Shown here in pieces: positions 19,134 to 30,583 of a DNA stretch of 64,000 nt; the first letter of the stretch is position 1, and each line of letters starts with the position of its first letter. The notes beneath the pieces were generated by a model, which worked only from the letters and a program-made list of their open reading frames with translations, made no database searches and had not been told where the DNA came from. The stretch covers positions 22,543,009-22,607,008 of the forward strand of contig NC_081546.1 of NCBI RefSeq assembly GCF_901000735.1, read 5' to 3'. The translations under genes were made by a program, and so were the position numbers. This DNA is from Corylus avellana. Taxonomy: Eukaryota > Streptophyta > Magnoliopsida > Fagales > Betulaceae.

Positions 19134-21987
19134 TCTCCATGGTGATTTGGAGGAGCAGATTTACATGGAGTTCCAAGGCAGTGGTATAAGTAGTTTGACT
19201 CCTACATGATCAGAATTGGGTACAGGAGATGTGAGTATGACTGTTGTGTTTATGTGAGGAGCCTTGATGATTGCTCATTTATTCTTCTGTTACTGTACAT
19301 GGATGACATGCTTATTGCAGCAAAGAGTATATTGGAGGTCAATGTTGTGCCAAATACTACCTAAATTAATATATAATATTTAGTACATTTTAACCCGCAA
19401 GTGCACAATATCAAACGATAGTATAGTGCAGCAAGTACGAGATCAATCCTACGAGAATTGTTGATTTTGTTTTAGAAGTAATTAAAATACCAAAATTGTT
19501 ACGAAATTGATATTGATACTAAGGAAAAGAAATAAAGATAAAGATAAGATAAAGGTAGGGCTTTGATATCCATCACTAATCATGCTCAAATAATATAATA
19601 ATATGTCAATGATCCAATCATATTATGAATACCTAAAGTTTGCCAACCTAAGTGTATAGGTGTCTACTCCTTAAACTATTGATTACGCTAAGCAACGAAT
19701 TAGACATGAGTGCTACTCTAATTCTTTTCTTTCTTAAAGGATTTAGCATGGATGTTTACTAAGTTGTTATTTGAGAAAACATAAATCTGTGAAAATCGAC
19801 AAACACATGAGGCCTAGGGCATGGATGTCTACTCCCTGTTCCCCATGTTGATTAACCCAAGAACCGGTGTGGATTTCTTTTGTTACTCTTATTAAACGCA
19901 AGACTCGATCATCCAAATTGATTTAATTAAGTAGTCCATACCACATGCATATGTTGATCAGACAAACACATATGAGGAATTCAATAAAACAGGAATTAAT
20001 CAAGTTAAGCAAGACAATATGATTATCACAAAGGCGCCAATATTGAAATATTAAATAAACATAATTAGGGCTTCATTCTAGCCCTACTTAAAATATAAAC
20101 TACATAACAAAATAAAAGGTGGAAGAGAAGTAAACCCAAACTCCTCTTGATTTAGACTTCAGTTCCTTTCTAGAGCTTGTGCCTCTTTCTCCACTCTTTT
20201 TCCTATAAGCTAAGAGGTCTATTTATAGGCCTCTAGAAGTCCTTGAATCACCAGTAAACCTAGAAAATTCGTAGGGTTTAGTCCTATTACAAGTGGGACT
20301 TGGAATATCCTAATATGGAACGAAAGGGCATTCTGGCCGCAGCTCACTATTCTCCAGCGCACGGGTGCGATCGATCGCAGCCCGTATAAGCTCAATCGCA
20401 CGTCTGCAATTGATTCTCCTTGTGTGCACATGAGAGCATGCCTTGCGCTTGTCTGGTCATTCTGCTTGTGGTGTGCTCGATCGCAGTTCCCCTGCGATTG
20501 ATCGCACTACTAGAGCCTCTAGCTTTTCCCAAATTTGCTCTTTAAGCCCAATACTTCCAGATTTGCTTCTTTTTCTTTCAAAGGCCTACAAAAACATAGA
20601 AAATACAAAAAGGAAATAAAATGGCATAAACTAACAACACTAAGGAATTAACACATATAAGTTTAAGGGCTAAAATATGAATATTTTGGCACTTAACAGT
20701 CAACAACCTGAAGGTTTTGTTGGGTAGAGAATTTGACATGAAGATTTGGGTACAGCCAAAAAGAATCTTGGGATAGAGATTCGCAGGGACTGGGATGCCA
20801 AGAGATTGTGGCTATCTCAGGCGGGCTATGTGAAGAAGGTGTTGGAGAGGTTTAGCATGGAGAATGCAAACTCAGTGAGTACACCTTTGGCGAATCATTT
20901 TCGTTTGTCAACCTCACAGTGTTCAAAGACAGTTGAAGAAACTGAAGACATGTCTAAGGTCCCATATGCCAGTGCAGTGGGGTGTCTGATCTATGCTATG
21001 GTATTTACCAGGCCAGATTTTGCTCATGCAGTTAGTGTGGTGGGCAAGTACATGGTGAATCCGGGGAGACAACACTGGGATGCAATCAAATGGATTTTCA
21101 AATACTTGAAAGGTACTACAGAGAATGGCATCACTTTTGTCAGACAGAAAAGTGATTTGTCGTCTTCGGGTATATAGATGCGGATTATGTAGGGGATTTG
21201 GATGACAAGAGGTCGACCACAGGTTATGTGTTCACTCTTGCAGGATGACCCATATGTTGGTGGTCTATGATCCAGTCCACGGTTGCGATGTCCACGACTG
21301 AGGCAGTGTACATGATGGCAGCTGAGGCTGCCAAGGAAGCTTTGTGGCTTACAAGGTTAGTTAGGGAGCTGGGTATTCAGCAAGGTGGGGTTCTGGTATT
21401 GTGACAGTCAGAGTGCCATTTACCTGGCAAAGAACGAGGTGTATCATGCGAGAACCAAGCACATTGATGTGAGGCTTCACAAGATCGGGGAATTCCTTGC
21501 TACAGGTGAATCGTTACTTAAAAAAGATTCACACTTTTGAGAATGCAGCAGACAAGTTGACGAAGCCTGTTAATCCAGAGAAGTTCAAGCATTGCTTGGA
21601 TTTGAAAAATGTCTCCAGGTGCTAGAAAGGAGAGGAGGCCCAATACTTGATTCTCTTCAAAGAGGTGAATACTCGCCAAGGTGGAGATTGTTGGAACAAG
21701 TGGCTCATATTCTACTACTGGCCCAATGGGTGTAATTAGTTTATGTGAGCCTGGAAACAAATAAGTTTTGGGGGTATTTTGGAATTTTTCAAAATACTTA
21801 CAATTTGGGTTTTCCTGTAAATATGTTATATTGTAACCTTAAATCATTGTATAGTAAAATATAGCCACACTCTCTCCTGTGGACATAGGCACATTGCTGA
21901 ACCACGTAAATTTGTGTCTCGACTCTCTCTTGATCTCTCTCTTTTTGAATTCTATATTATTCATCATTGTTGTGCATGGTAACAACA
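19134..21987 (+). mobile_element. Ty1/copia element fragment, plus strand, with 3' LTR
   Basis: A second member of the same copia family in the opposite orientation. 19134-19342 encodes middle RT with 'LLLYMDDMLIA' (YMDD). After an inserted solo LTR, 20699-21640 continues through the end of RT into RNase H ('LGIEIRRDWDAKRLWLSQ', 'VPYASAVGCLIYAMVFTRPD'). There are then frameshifts near 21177, 21247 and 21385. A purine tract (aaggtggaga) and a 299-bp LTR (21689-21987, TGTTGGAAC...GGTAACAACA) follow. Its 5' part is missing. Confidence 0.88.
19343..20698. mobile_element. Solo LTR (family S), copy 1, target duplication GTCAA
   Basis: A 1356-bp insertion starting TGTTGTGCCAAATA and ending TTTTGGCACTTAACA, with an exact 5-bp duplication GTCAA (19338-19342 and 20699-20703). 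Removing it restores the copia codons for EVNNLKVLL, which proves the boundaries. No internal domain remains. A 'ctatttatagg' near 20218 may mark a minus-strand TATA region. It contains several GATCGATCGC palindromes (20355-20510). Confidence 0.92.
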
Positions 21988-22004
21988 CACTAGTGGTCTT
22001 AAAC

Positions 22005-22695
22005 GGATGTCAATTGAATTAGAAGTATTTTCTAGTCTTCTTTGAGTTTTTTTTTTTATTTTTTTTATTTTTTTTATTTTTTTTTATTTTATTTTTAACA
22101 TCTAAAGGTATGTTTGAAATTATGTTATAGCTTAAAAAGTTGATAACCAGATATATAGGATAAAGGTAAAATTGGTCCTTGTGGTGGACCTAAATTACAA
22201 ATCACTTTATGTGGTATAAAAAATAATTTATATGTCCCTGTAGTTGGCATAAATTACATATCATTCCATATGGTATAAAAAATAATTTATAGGTCCTCAA
22301 AATATGCCAAAATAAAAGTTTACTCCCTGAAATCAATTTTCGTTAAGTAACTTAACAAAATCTGTCACTTTGCCATGTCATGCACAATAAAAACGTAACA
22401 CGCGTTATTATTAATTTATGACTTTCAAAAATGACAATTAAAATTTTCTACATTATTTTACGATGCTAGATAAGATTACACATCAGCTCTCACTCCACGT
22501 CATACGGCTACAATAAATTACATAATCTCTTATATCCCCAAAATTTTACCTCGTGCATAACCTTCCCACATCTTCATCTTCATCAGCCGCTTCACAAAAT
22601 GCGACCCTCAAATTCTCGCAAAATGCTCACAAATCGTGGCGAGGAAGATGGAAATGAGGGAATGTTATACACAGAGTAAGATTTTGGGGATAAGT
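22005..22695. repeat. R1 repeat, copy 2, with terminal hairpin
   Basis: Same landmarks as copy 1. Its end keeps an extra part: 'cttatatccccaaaatttta..tcgtgcataaccttcccacatcttcatc' at 22529-22585 is repeated inverted at about 22640-22693, making a 50-bp-armed hairpin round a C-rich loop. The sequence at 22530-22580 gives the uninterrupted version of the target into which the 6-kb CACTA inserted in copy 3. Confidence 0.8.
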
Positions 22696-22984
22696 TTCAT
22701 CAATGCCACAGACAACATCTTAGAATCAACCTCACTACATAATTTTGCAAAAGCATATACTGGTCACATATATGCACAATCCAAAAAAAGATGCATGCAT
22801 AGTTAAATAATAATAAATAAATAAATAAAGACAGAAAAAAGAAAGAATTCAAGACTCTGAGACAGAAATGTAGAGTGCAGAAAACTTAGAAAACATTGGG
22901 AAGAGAAATTGCTTTTCGTTTTATTTATTGGAGGAAATTAAAAAAGTTGCTCGATCATTCATTATACTCTCTGCCTTCAAGTTG

Positions 22985-23413
22985 TCAATGCTCCCAATTG
23001 TATTGTAATTCATCTTTTCCACTATCAAAATTAAACAAGTAAATTCCATCCTCTTGAGCCTTCCAAAAGCAATCATAATAGCGGCAATTCTGACTAAGAA
23101 AAACCTGATCAAACAAGAAAGCATCGAAGGTCCGATGTCCACCGACCCACCACAAGTTGCAAAAGTAGAGTGTAGTGCGCCAAAAGTTGTAGTGAAACTT
23201 CCATTGGAACTCTCCATTTATAGCAATATATTGAAAGCCAAGATCATCGTTTTTGGACTTACAATGAGCTCCTAGAATAGAATCTTTGAACCCGTTTCGA
23301 ATGTGAACATGGTAGGGGTCAGCGTTGGCAATTAGCAGTTGACTCATGAAGAGAGCCAAGACAAGCAAGAGTGCTAAATTACTCATTTTCTGTACGTACA
23401 TGGCTTGATTCAT
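22985..23413 (-). CDS. S-protein homologue (self-incompatibility S1 family)
   Basis: A single-exon gene of up to 142 residues. A hydrophobic signal peptide ('LALLLVLALFMSQLLIANA') is followed by the S1 domain: 'VHIRNGFKDSILGAHCKSK', 'LGFQYIAINGEFQWKF', 'FWRTTLYFCNLWWVGG', 'CRYYDCFWKAQEDGIYLFNF'. The four conserved cysteines that form two disulphides are present. The family includes the poppy stigma S determinant. Most homologues in other plants are small secreted proteins of unknown role, so this is best called SPH with no specific function. Three ATGs could start it (23413, 23401, 23386); the last gives the most typical signal peptide. No stop or frameshift is seen, and its length is normal for the family. 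It lies alone between transposons. Confidence 0.92.
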   Translation of the reverse strand: MNQAMYVQKMSNLALLLVLALFMSQLLIANADPYHVHIRNGFKDSILGAHCKSKNDDLGFQYIAINGEFQWKFHYNFWRTTLYFCNLWWVGGHRTFDAFLFDQVFLSQNCRYYDCFWKAQEDGIYLFNFDSGKDELQYNWEH

Positions 23414-23448
23414 TTCCAGTGCTTCAAATAATGCTACTTCTTAGATCC

Positions 23449-23456
23449 TTTAAATA
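23449..23456 (-). promoter_or_regulatory. Putative TATA box of the S-protein homologue
   Basis: TATTTAAA on the minus strand, 36 bp before the first possible ATG and 63 bp before the third. This spacing favours initiation at 23401 or 23386 over 23413. Confidence 0.45.
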
Positions 23457-24332
23457 CCCAAACAACTTAACAACTCATTCATTGTACAACTTAATATGGG
23501 GATAAGAAACAATTAATTGTTGTAATGAGTTACAAACATTTATTTTTCAATCTTTTGAAAATGTTTTATCATTTAATATTATCTTCATGATTTTTTTTAT
23601 GGGAAATAAAAGTCAGCTTTAACTATTTTGGTTTATAACCGTTTGGTCATTAATATTGTTTACAAATCATTAAATCTTGTTTTGACCATTTGGTCACTAA
23701 CATGCATTGATATTTCTATAATTATTAATAGCTATTACTATTTTTCTAAGCATTAATGGCGGTTATTAAGACATGAGATTTTGACAAAATATTAGTTATA
23801 TATGACTGTTGGTCATTAACAATTTTTTATGACCAAATGGTTTTCTAAGATTTATTACCGTTGGTCAATTTGATGGTTTTAATCTTTAATGTTATGACCG
23901 TTTGGTATTAAAAGTTTATCAAGTTTTTAACAAAGATTATGTGATATCTTTCTAACAAAGAATATCACTATAAATAAGTTATACTTTTTCATATAGAGTA
24001 TTCTATTTTTCCCATAAAAAAACTAGTGCATAGATTTCTATCCTATCCAAATAAATCAGCCACTTGAACTAGTTGAAGGTTCACCTAGTGTCTTTTATTC
24101 TTTGTTTTCTCTATGTGGTTTTTTCATCAAGAAGATCAAAGAGTTGTTCTACTAGTCTTCGTTATTGGAAGTGTGTCCTTAACGAAAGTAGACGCTATTG
24201 TCTAATCCTAAGAGGTTGCGTGTCAAAGGATTTAATCGCACCGAGATATACACTTCGGGAGGCATGAATCAATATTTAAGGACAACGCTCTTGCGTGATT
24301 TTATTGCATATTGTGAGATCTTTCTATACTCT
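23457..24332. other. Intergenic, with repeated TGACCNTTTGGTCA-like motifs
   Basis: No gene. Between about 23620 and 23920 there are six or so variants of 'gaccgtttggtcattaa', in both orientations (for example near 23628, 23684, 23807, 23830, 23862 and 23893). The rest is AT-rich. This may be part of an LTR, but no paired copy is in the window. Confidence 0.4.
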
Positions 24333-26415
24333 TGATGCAAGCCAGTTTTACCCATTTTAGTAAAACTTTTTAGGTGCGAATTTAACCAAAATGGGTAAAC
24401 TTGGCTGGACAGAAATAAAGGCAATAATCCAATAAGGAAAGAATTGAATACTCTATTGGGGACTTTAATGAAGATTTTATTCCAGCAGATCAAATAATCC
24501 AGCAATCAAATATATTTTATTTTATTATTTACGTTATTTAAATTAGGATTTTATTTAATTTTAATTTTCCCTTTATTATTCTAGAAATTTCCATAATAGG
24601 CTTTGGTTTACTTTTGCGCCAAGTTTGCTTATTGTTATAAATACCGCAGACCTAATATGTAAGAGGCAGATTTTATGTATTTTGATCAATTTATCAATAT
24701 GAAACACTCTGTGAGTGATTTTCTATCCCTTTTGCCTTGATTTCTTGATAAAATCTTGGTTTAAGAAAAGTTGTGAATCTATTGTTGTTTGCTATTGCAA
24801 ACCCACTACGCCCGCCCTGCATTAGTTGGTATCAAAGATTAGCGTCTTCTAGGGATGAATTTTTTCCATTAGCTTTTCATGACTAGTGGTCGTGGTCGAC
24901 GTGGACACGTTCTGAATGAGGAAGGCCCCTACCACGCGTGTAGTGTACAAGACGTGAAGATTGAAGACTTGCAAAGGCAGGTTGCGAAGTTAACCCAGCG
25001 TCTAGCGGCGCAAAACTTGGAGATGTATTGCGATATTGACGGTAACAATTCATAATCCAATTTCAAGAACCTATATCCCAAGTCTGTTCTGGTTCTGGTA
25101 CGTGTTCAGGATGAGTGCCATGAAGACTTAGACTTTAGAGTTGAGCTTCCAGAAATTTTCGGTACTCTCACATCCTTGACTATTATTGGTAAGTCTCAAG
25201 CCCATCTACCAAATTCATATTATGTGGAGGAGGAATATGAATTTATTAAGGAAGATTTTTCTGTAGATTGGGCCTCTCCACCAATCTATGATATTTATCA
25301 TGTCAAAGAGGATCTATTGGATGAGATAAATTTATTTCGTGATACCGTAAAACTTGTCGAAGAGAATGATGTCCACCGTGTGTTTGACAAAATTCCAAAT
25401 AGTGTAATATCTCAATGGGGTCTTGAAAAAATTAATTATGTTGATTTTCTTGGGATTGGAAATTTTCTTTCAAATTTTCCTAAACAAAATCTTGACGTTG
25501 GTTTCGGCATGTTGGAGGAAATTCTGAATTTTCATGGCCAGGAAAGAATTCATCGTTTTCGGAAATTTTTTACGAATGGTGAATTTATGTAACTCAATCA
25601 AGAGCTTCTGAAGATTATTTTATCTCAAGTTGGTGTGAGTAACTTCAAATATAATACTCGAAGTCATGTTATGAAGGCTTGCAAATTGTTTATCTTTTGG
25701 TATCAAGTTGCTTTGACATTGAGAAGTACTGGATGGAAGGGATTAATTGGACATCCGAAAGATCGAGGAAAAGATGATTTGAACTCAAGGGCGAGTTCTT
25801 TCCAACCCGGAGAGACTGATGCAGGACAAAATTGAGAAAACTGTTATTTTAATTATGCATGTGTATTTTAATTTTCCTTTCCATTAGGATTATATTTTCT
25901 TTTTGTAATAAGGATTAGGTTTTTCAATTCTTATTGGGATTTGTTTTCCTTTTCCTATTACGATTTGTTTTCCTTTTATAATTAGGTTTGCTTTCCCTTT
26001 TCCTTGTTAATTTAGGAGGTGCCTTGCCTATATAAAGACATCTAGTCTTTGTTGTTTTTTAAAATTTAGTTTATACTATCAATTAAATTTAAGTCTTTCA
26101 GAGTTATTTCTTTGTTTGCTTATTTTGGGCAATTAGGGACTTTCTCTTCTCTATTGTTATTTTCTCTCTTCCTGAATTCCCTTTTCAACCTTCAACTCTT
26201 AGTTTCTGCTGCTATCATATGCAGTTAGGACAATCTTAGTTCTGCCTGACGTCAGTTGGTATCAGAGGCCAGCAACTTTTCTGCCATGGCACGAAGAAGA
26301 CATGATGTAGGAAACAAGTATGCAAGTCTTGGTGTTGTGCATGAGCGCAAAGAAACAACACATGATGAACGACTGAGGGTTCGTTTGCAGCCCGAGGAAG
26401 AGCAATTTGTGCTAT
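24333..26415 (+). mobile_element. Nonautonomous Ty3/gypsy-type element(s)
   Basis: A left LTR-like unit (24333-24821, TGATGCAAGCC...CCCTGCA) is followed by a primer site TTGGTATCAAAGATTAG (24826-24842). An ATG at 24879 opens a gag-like frame (basic start, then 'IEDLQRQVAKLTQRLA'). A second frame runs at 25176-25592. A gypsy C-terminal tail lies at 25700-25834 ('IGHPKDRGKDDLNSRASSFQ', 'GETDAGQN'). A second LTR-like unit (25817-26254, TGATGCAGG...CTGACGTCA) carries 'cctatataaag', a full primer site (26256-26270) and the start of another gag (ATG 26286). No protease, RT or integrase is present. The two LTR units differ a lot, so two related elements may be joined. It is cut at 26416 by a copia element. 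Confidence 0.7.
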
Positions 26416-27188
26416 ATATGTGTTATGGATGAACACCAATTTTAGATGATCAGCGAAATTAATCTTCCGCTCTTTGTGCAAATTAAATAGTCACAGTAGC
26501 ATAATAATAATAAAGCAACCCAAAAGTAAGACACCAAGATTTTTTACGTGAAAAACCCTTTAATGCGAAGGTAAAAACCACGGGACCTAGTCCAGTTAAA
26601 TCTTCCACTATCAACAATAATGAGTTTACAATTGTCTTTCCTAGAGAAATATCTAGACGCTATCACCACATCAAGAGTACATGCATTCTTCGATTAAACA
26701 TAAATTCATCACCCTAAAGTGGATTCCAACAAGAATAAAGAAAGATTTCACCAAGTAGGTATTAGCAACCAAGCGACTGGAGAGGAATTCCTACGATCAA
26801 CACCAGTCAATACGTAGCACTCGTCGTCGGGAGCAACATACTAAAATTGCATCAAGATCGGACCACAAACGACCTTCCATCTCTGATAGATACAATTAAG
26901 AAAAAACCTTTTTATTTTCTTTTCTCTCTCTCCCTCATGGTGTCGCACTCCTCTTTCTTTTTCTTCTTTTTCTTTTTTGTCTCTTTTTCTCACCAAGAAC
27001 GCGCACTATGCGTTCCTTATATATAGCAAATGAAGGGTTTTAACCCTTTTGTTTGTCCACGTGGGTTGGTCCCCACATAAGAGGGACCACCCTAACAAAT
27101 CTCCCCTTCCCGATTATGTGGGGGGACTCCACCAAGCCTGCCGCACTTCTACAAATTTCAAGCTTTTGCATAGGCAATGGTTTAGCCA

Positions 27189-27749
27189 TCATACCATGGG
27201 TGAGAAAGTTTCATCAAAATCAATGCCCTTCTTTTGACTGAACCCCTTTACAACTAGTCGCACCTTGTACCTTGGCTGTGATCTGTTTGGTTCAATCTGG
27301 CATCTAAACACCCATTTATTCTTGAGTACTCTTTTGCCCTTAGGCAGTTCCACCAAATCATATGTGTGATTCTCATGCAAGGATTTCATCGCATCTTGCA
27401 TGACTTCTAACCATTGATTTTTTTGGTCATGTAGCATAACCTCTTGATAACTTTCTGGCTCTCCCCCATCAGAAAGTAACACATACTCATTAATTGAATA
27501 CGTTTTGGAAGGTTGTCGGTCTTTGGTTGATCTCCTCAACCGAATCTCAGCAGATGGTTCTGAAGAAGCTTGCTCTAGGTGTCCTTCTGACTCCACATTA
27601 TCAATTGTAGGCTCACCATTTTCACCAACTGTATCAACCTGTTCTTCTAGTACATCTCCCATGTGTTCATCATGCATCACACAAGGAGGAATCACTGGAT
27701 CCAAATCAATACGGTATTCACTGAGAGACTCTGCCTTTTTCTCATCCAA
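27189..27749 (-). pseudogene. Copia integrase C-terminus and RT start
   Basis: 186 residues. The acidic variable linker is followed by the RT start: 'WLEVMQDAMKSLHENHTYDL', 'PKGKRVLKNKWVF', 'YKVRLVVKGFSQKKGIDF', 'ETFSPMV'. The frame ends at the internal deletion, before any catalytic Asp of RT. Confidence 0.88.
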
Positions 27750-27818
27750 GTCTTCAATGGTTTGATCTTCAAAGAATATGACATCTCTACTTCGTATGAT
27801 TTTCTTATTAACTGGATC

Positions 27819-28505
27819 TCACAATCTGTAACCAAACTCCTCGTGCCCATAACCTATGAAGATACATTGCTTGACTTTGCTATCAAGCTTTGACCTCTCA
27901 TCTTTAGGAATATGGACGAATGCCCTGCAGCCAAACACTCTCAAGTGCTCAAAAGAAACATTTTTCCTTGTCCAAACCCTTTGAGGAATTTCACCATCCA
28001 AAGGAACTGAAGGAGAAAGATTTGTCAAGTCAACTGTTGTCTTCATTGCCTTACCCCAAAAATTTTTAGGCAATTTTGCATGAGAGAGCATACACCTAAT
28101 TCTCTCACAGATGGTTCTGTTCATTCTCTCTGCTACACCATTATGCTGTGGAGTCTTAGGCACAGTTTTCTCAAGCCTAACGCCATGGCTTTTGTAATAC
28201 TCTTCAAACGGTCATCTGTATTCACCACCATTGTCTGCACGGACGCATTTTAACTGCCTTCCAGTTTCTCTTTCAACCTTCATATGAAAAACATTGAACA
28301 CACCCAATACCTGATCTTTTGTTTTCAAAGAAAACACCCATACCTTTCTAGAGTGGTCATCGATAAAAGTCGCACAATAAAGTGCATCACCTAGAGTTTT
28401 AGTGTTCATAGTGCAGACATCAGTGTGAATTAAATTAAGAATAGTAGACTCTCTTGATGAAGAAGATTTTGAAATGAAACTCTTCTTTGTTTTCCAACAA
28501 GACAA
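27819..28505 (-). pseudogene. Copia integrase core, in two frames
   Basis: 28505-28212 carries 'HTDVCTMNTKTLGDALYCAT', 'FIDDHSRKVWVF' and 'CVRADNGGEY' (catalytic Asp of the D,D-35-E core). 28163-27819 carries 'TPQHNGVAERMNRTICERIR' with the catalytic Glu, and 'FGCRAFVHIP'. A stop near 28165-28215 separates them. Confidence 0.88.
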
Positions 28506-28584
28506 TGAGTACAGGGCGTTAGTGACGTACCTTTATTATTAGGTAGGAGTAGTTCCTTGGCGAGAATCTGAAGTCCCTTCTCAC

Positions 28585-29849
28585 TCATGTGACCAAGCCT
28601 CTTGTGCATAGCTTAGTGAAGTTTTCATTCTCAACAACAATCGCATCTCCCTTGACTAGTCTTCTAGCTATCTTGTAGAGAGTGTTGATCTTCTTTCCCC
28701 TGGCTAAGATAAGAAAACCCTTGCTCAGTTTCCACTGTCCACCTCCAAGGTAATTGTGGTAGCCTTCATCATCAAGTTTCCCAATAGAAATCAAGTTGAA
28801 GCACATTTCAGGAACATGTCTGAAATCCTTATGAATTAATTTGCATCCAATGCTGGTCTCTATCTGTATATCTCCCATGCCCACAACTTTACACTTTGCT
28901 TCATTTCCGATCTTGACCCAACCAAAATCGCCATTGGTGTAGGAAGAGAAAAAATCTCTATGTGGACTAATATGAAAAAATGTTGTTATATCAACTAAGC
29001 ACGTAGATTCATCACATGTGACATTTGCATAAGCTTCAACAAAAGCAAAGACTACATCACCATCTGATGCAACAATGTCTTTTCCTTTCAACTGTTTCCT
29101 TTTAAACTTTCTGTAGTTCTTCTTATATGCCTAGGCTTGCCATAGTGGAAAAATTTTATGTCTATTTTTGAGTAGAACTTTCCTCTTGACTTGTCATGAC
29201 AGTCATACTTGTCAGGTTTTCTACTTTTACTTCTCCCATGCCTTTGTATAACAAATGCCTTTGAATGAGAAGAAATACCTTGTTCTTTTCTTCTTGCCTA
29301 TTCATTGAACATGTTGTCTTTTACCATACCCATAGTTATTACACCGTTGGGATCCGAATTATTGAGCGACACCACTAAGGTTTCCTAACTGTCTTGCAAA
29401 GAACTCAACACAAGTAATGCTTGCACCTCATCATCTAGTGCAAGTTTCATCGTAGACAACTCATTCAACAATCCCTGCAAAATACTTAGATGCTCTATAA
29501 CACTATGCCCATCTTTGTACTTCAAATTCACAAGCCGTCTTCTCACAAAAGCTTTGTTTTGAGCAGTCTTTCGTTCATAAAGACTCTCCAACTTCTGCCA
29601 AAGATTGTAAGCATCAACTTCTTTGGCTACATGATGAAAGACACTTTGATCAACCCACTGCTTGATATATCCAACGACTTTCCTATTCAATTTCTTCCAA
29701 TCATCGTTGGTTATAGCAATTGGTTTGACATCTTTCAACTTAATGGGGTCAAACAACTCCTTGCAATACAAAATATCTTCCATCCTACTCTTCCAAATTG
29801 AATAATTGGAAGCTGTGAGTTTAACCATTCTATTAGATGACTCTTCCAT
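28585..29849 (-). pseudogene. Copia gag (UBN2) and protease, broken
   Basis: 29849-29385 is an intact-looking UBN2-type gag of 154 residues ('LTASNYSIWKSRMEDIL', 'LWQKLESLYERKTAQNK'). 29384-29092 has a degraded CCHC knuckle. 29091-28585 covers the protease and following region, but the D(S/T)G active site is lost (reads 'VDITTFFHIS'). The element could not make an active protease. Confidence 0.87.
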
Positions 29850-30583
29850 TTAATTCACACAAGAACTCCACACGAACAACGAACCAAAGGCTCTGATACC
29901 ACTTTGTTAAGGGTAAACACGAATTTCAGATGCTCAACGGAACTAATCCACCCCTCTTTGTGCAAATTAAATAGTCACAGTAGCATAATAATAATAAAGC
30001 AACCCACATGCAAGACACCAAGATTTTTACGTGGAAAACCCTTCAATGCAAAGGTAAAAACCACATGACCTAGTCCAGTTAAATATTTCACTATCAACAA
30101 TAATGAGTTTACAATTGTTTTCCCTAGAGAAATATCTAGAGGTTATCACCACATCAAGAATACATGCATTTTTGGATTAAACATAAATTCATCACCCTAA
30201 AGTGGATTCCAACAAGAATAAAGAAAGATCTCACCAAGTAGGTATTAGCAACCAAGCGACTGGAGAGGAATTCCAATGATCGACACCAGCCAATACGTAG
30301 CACTTGTTGTCAGGAGCAACATACTAAAATTGCATCAAGATCGGATCACAAACGACCTTCAATCTCTGACGGATACAATTAAGAAAAAACCTTTTTATTT
30401 TCTTTTCTCTCTCCCCCTCACGACACCGCACTCCTCTTTCTTTTTCTTCTTTTTCTTTTTTGTCTCTTTTTCTCACCAAGGACACGCACTATGCGTTCCT
30501 TATATGTAGCAAACAAAGGGTTTTAACCCTTTTGTTTGTCCACGTGGGTTGGTCCCCACATAAGAGGGATCACCCTATACCAG

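Larger units (their letters stand above)
26421..30580 (-). mobile_element. Ty1/copia element with both LTRs, internally deleted
   Basis: LTRs at 26421-27097 and 29905 to about 30577 (TGTTA.GG...) are clearly homologous. The primer site complement (ggctctgatacca, 29889-29901) and a polypurine tract (complement of aaatctccccttccc, after 27097) are in place. Coding order on the minus strand is gag, protease, integrase, first part of RT. At about 27185 the frame jumps from 'DETFSPMV' of early RT to 'KPLPMQKLEICRSAAGLVES', the last residues of a copia polyprotein. Most of RT and all of RNase H are therefore deleted. The right LTR end is truncated where a TRIM begins. Confidence 0.9.

Noticed and set aside
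30276..30509. 77-residue frame on +
   Set aside because: It lies inside the copia LTR on the strand opposite the element, with no start context or domain.
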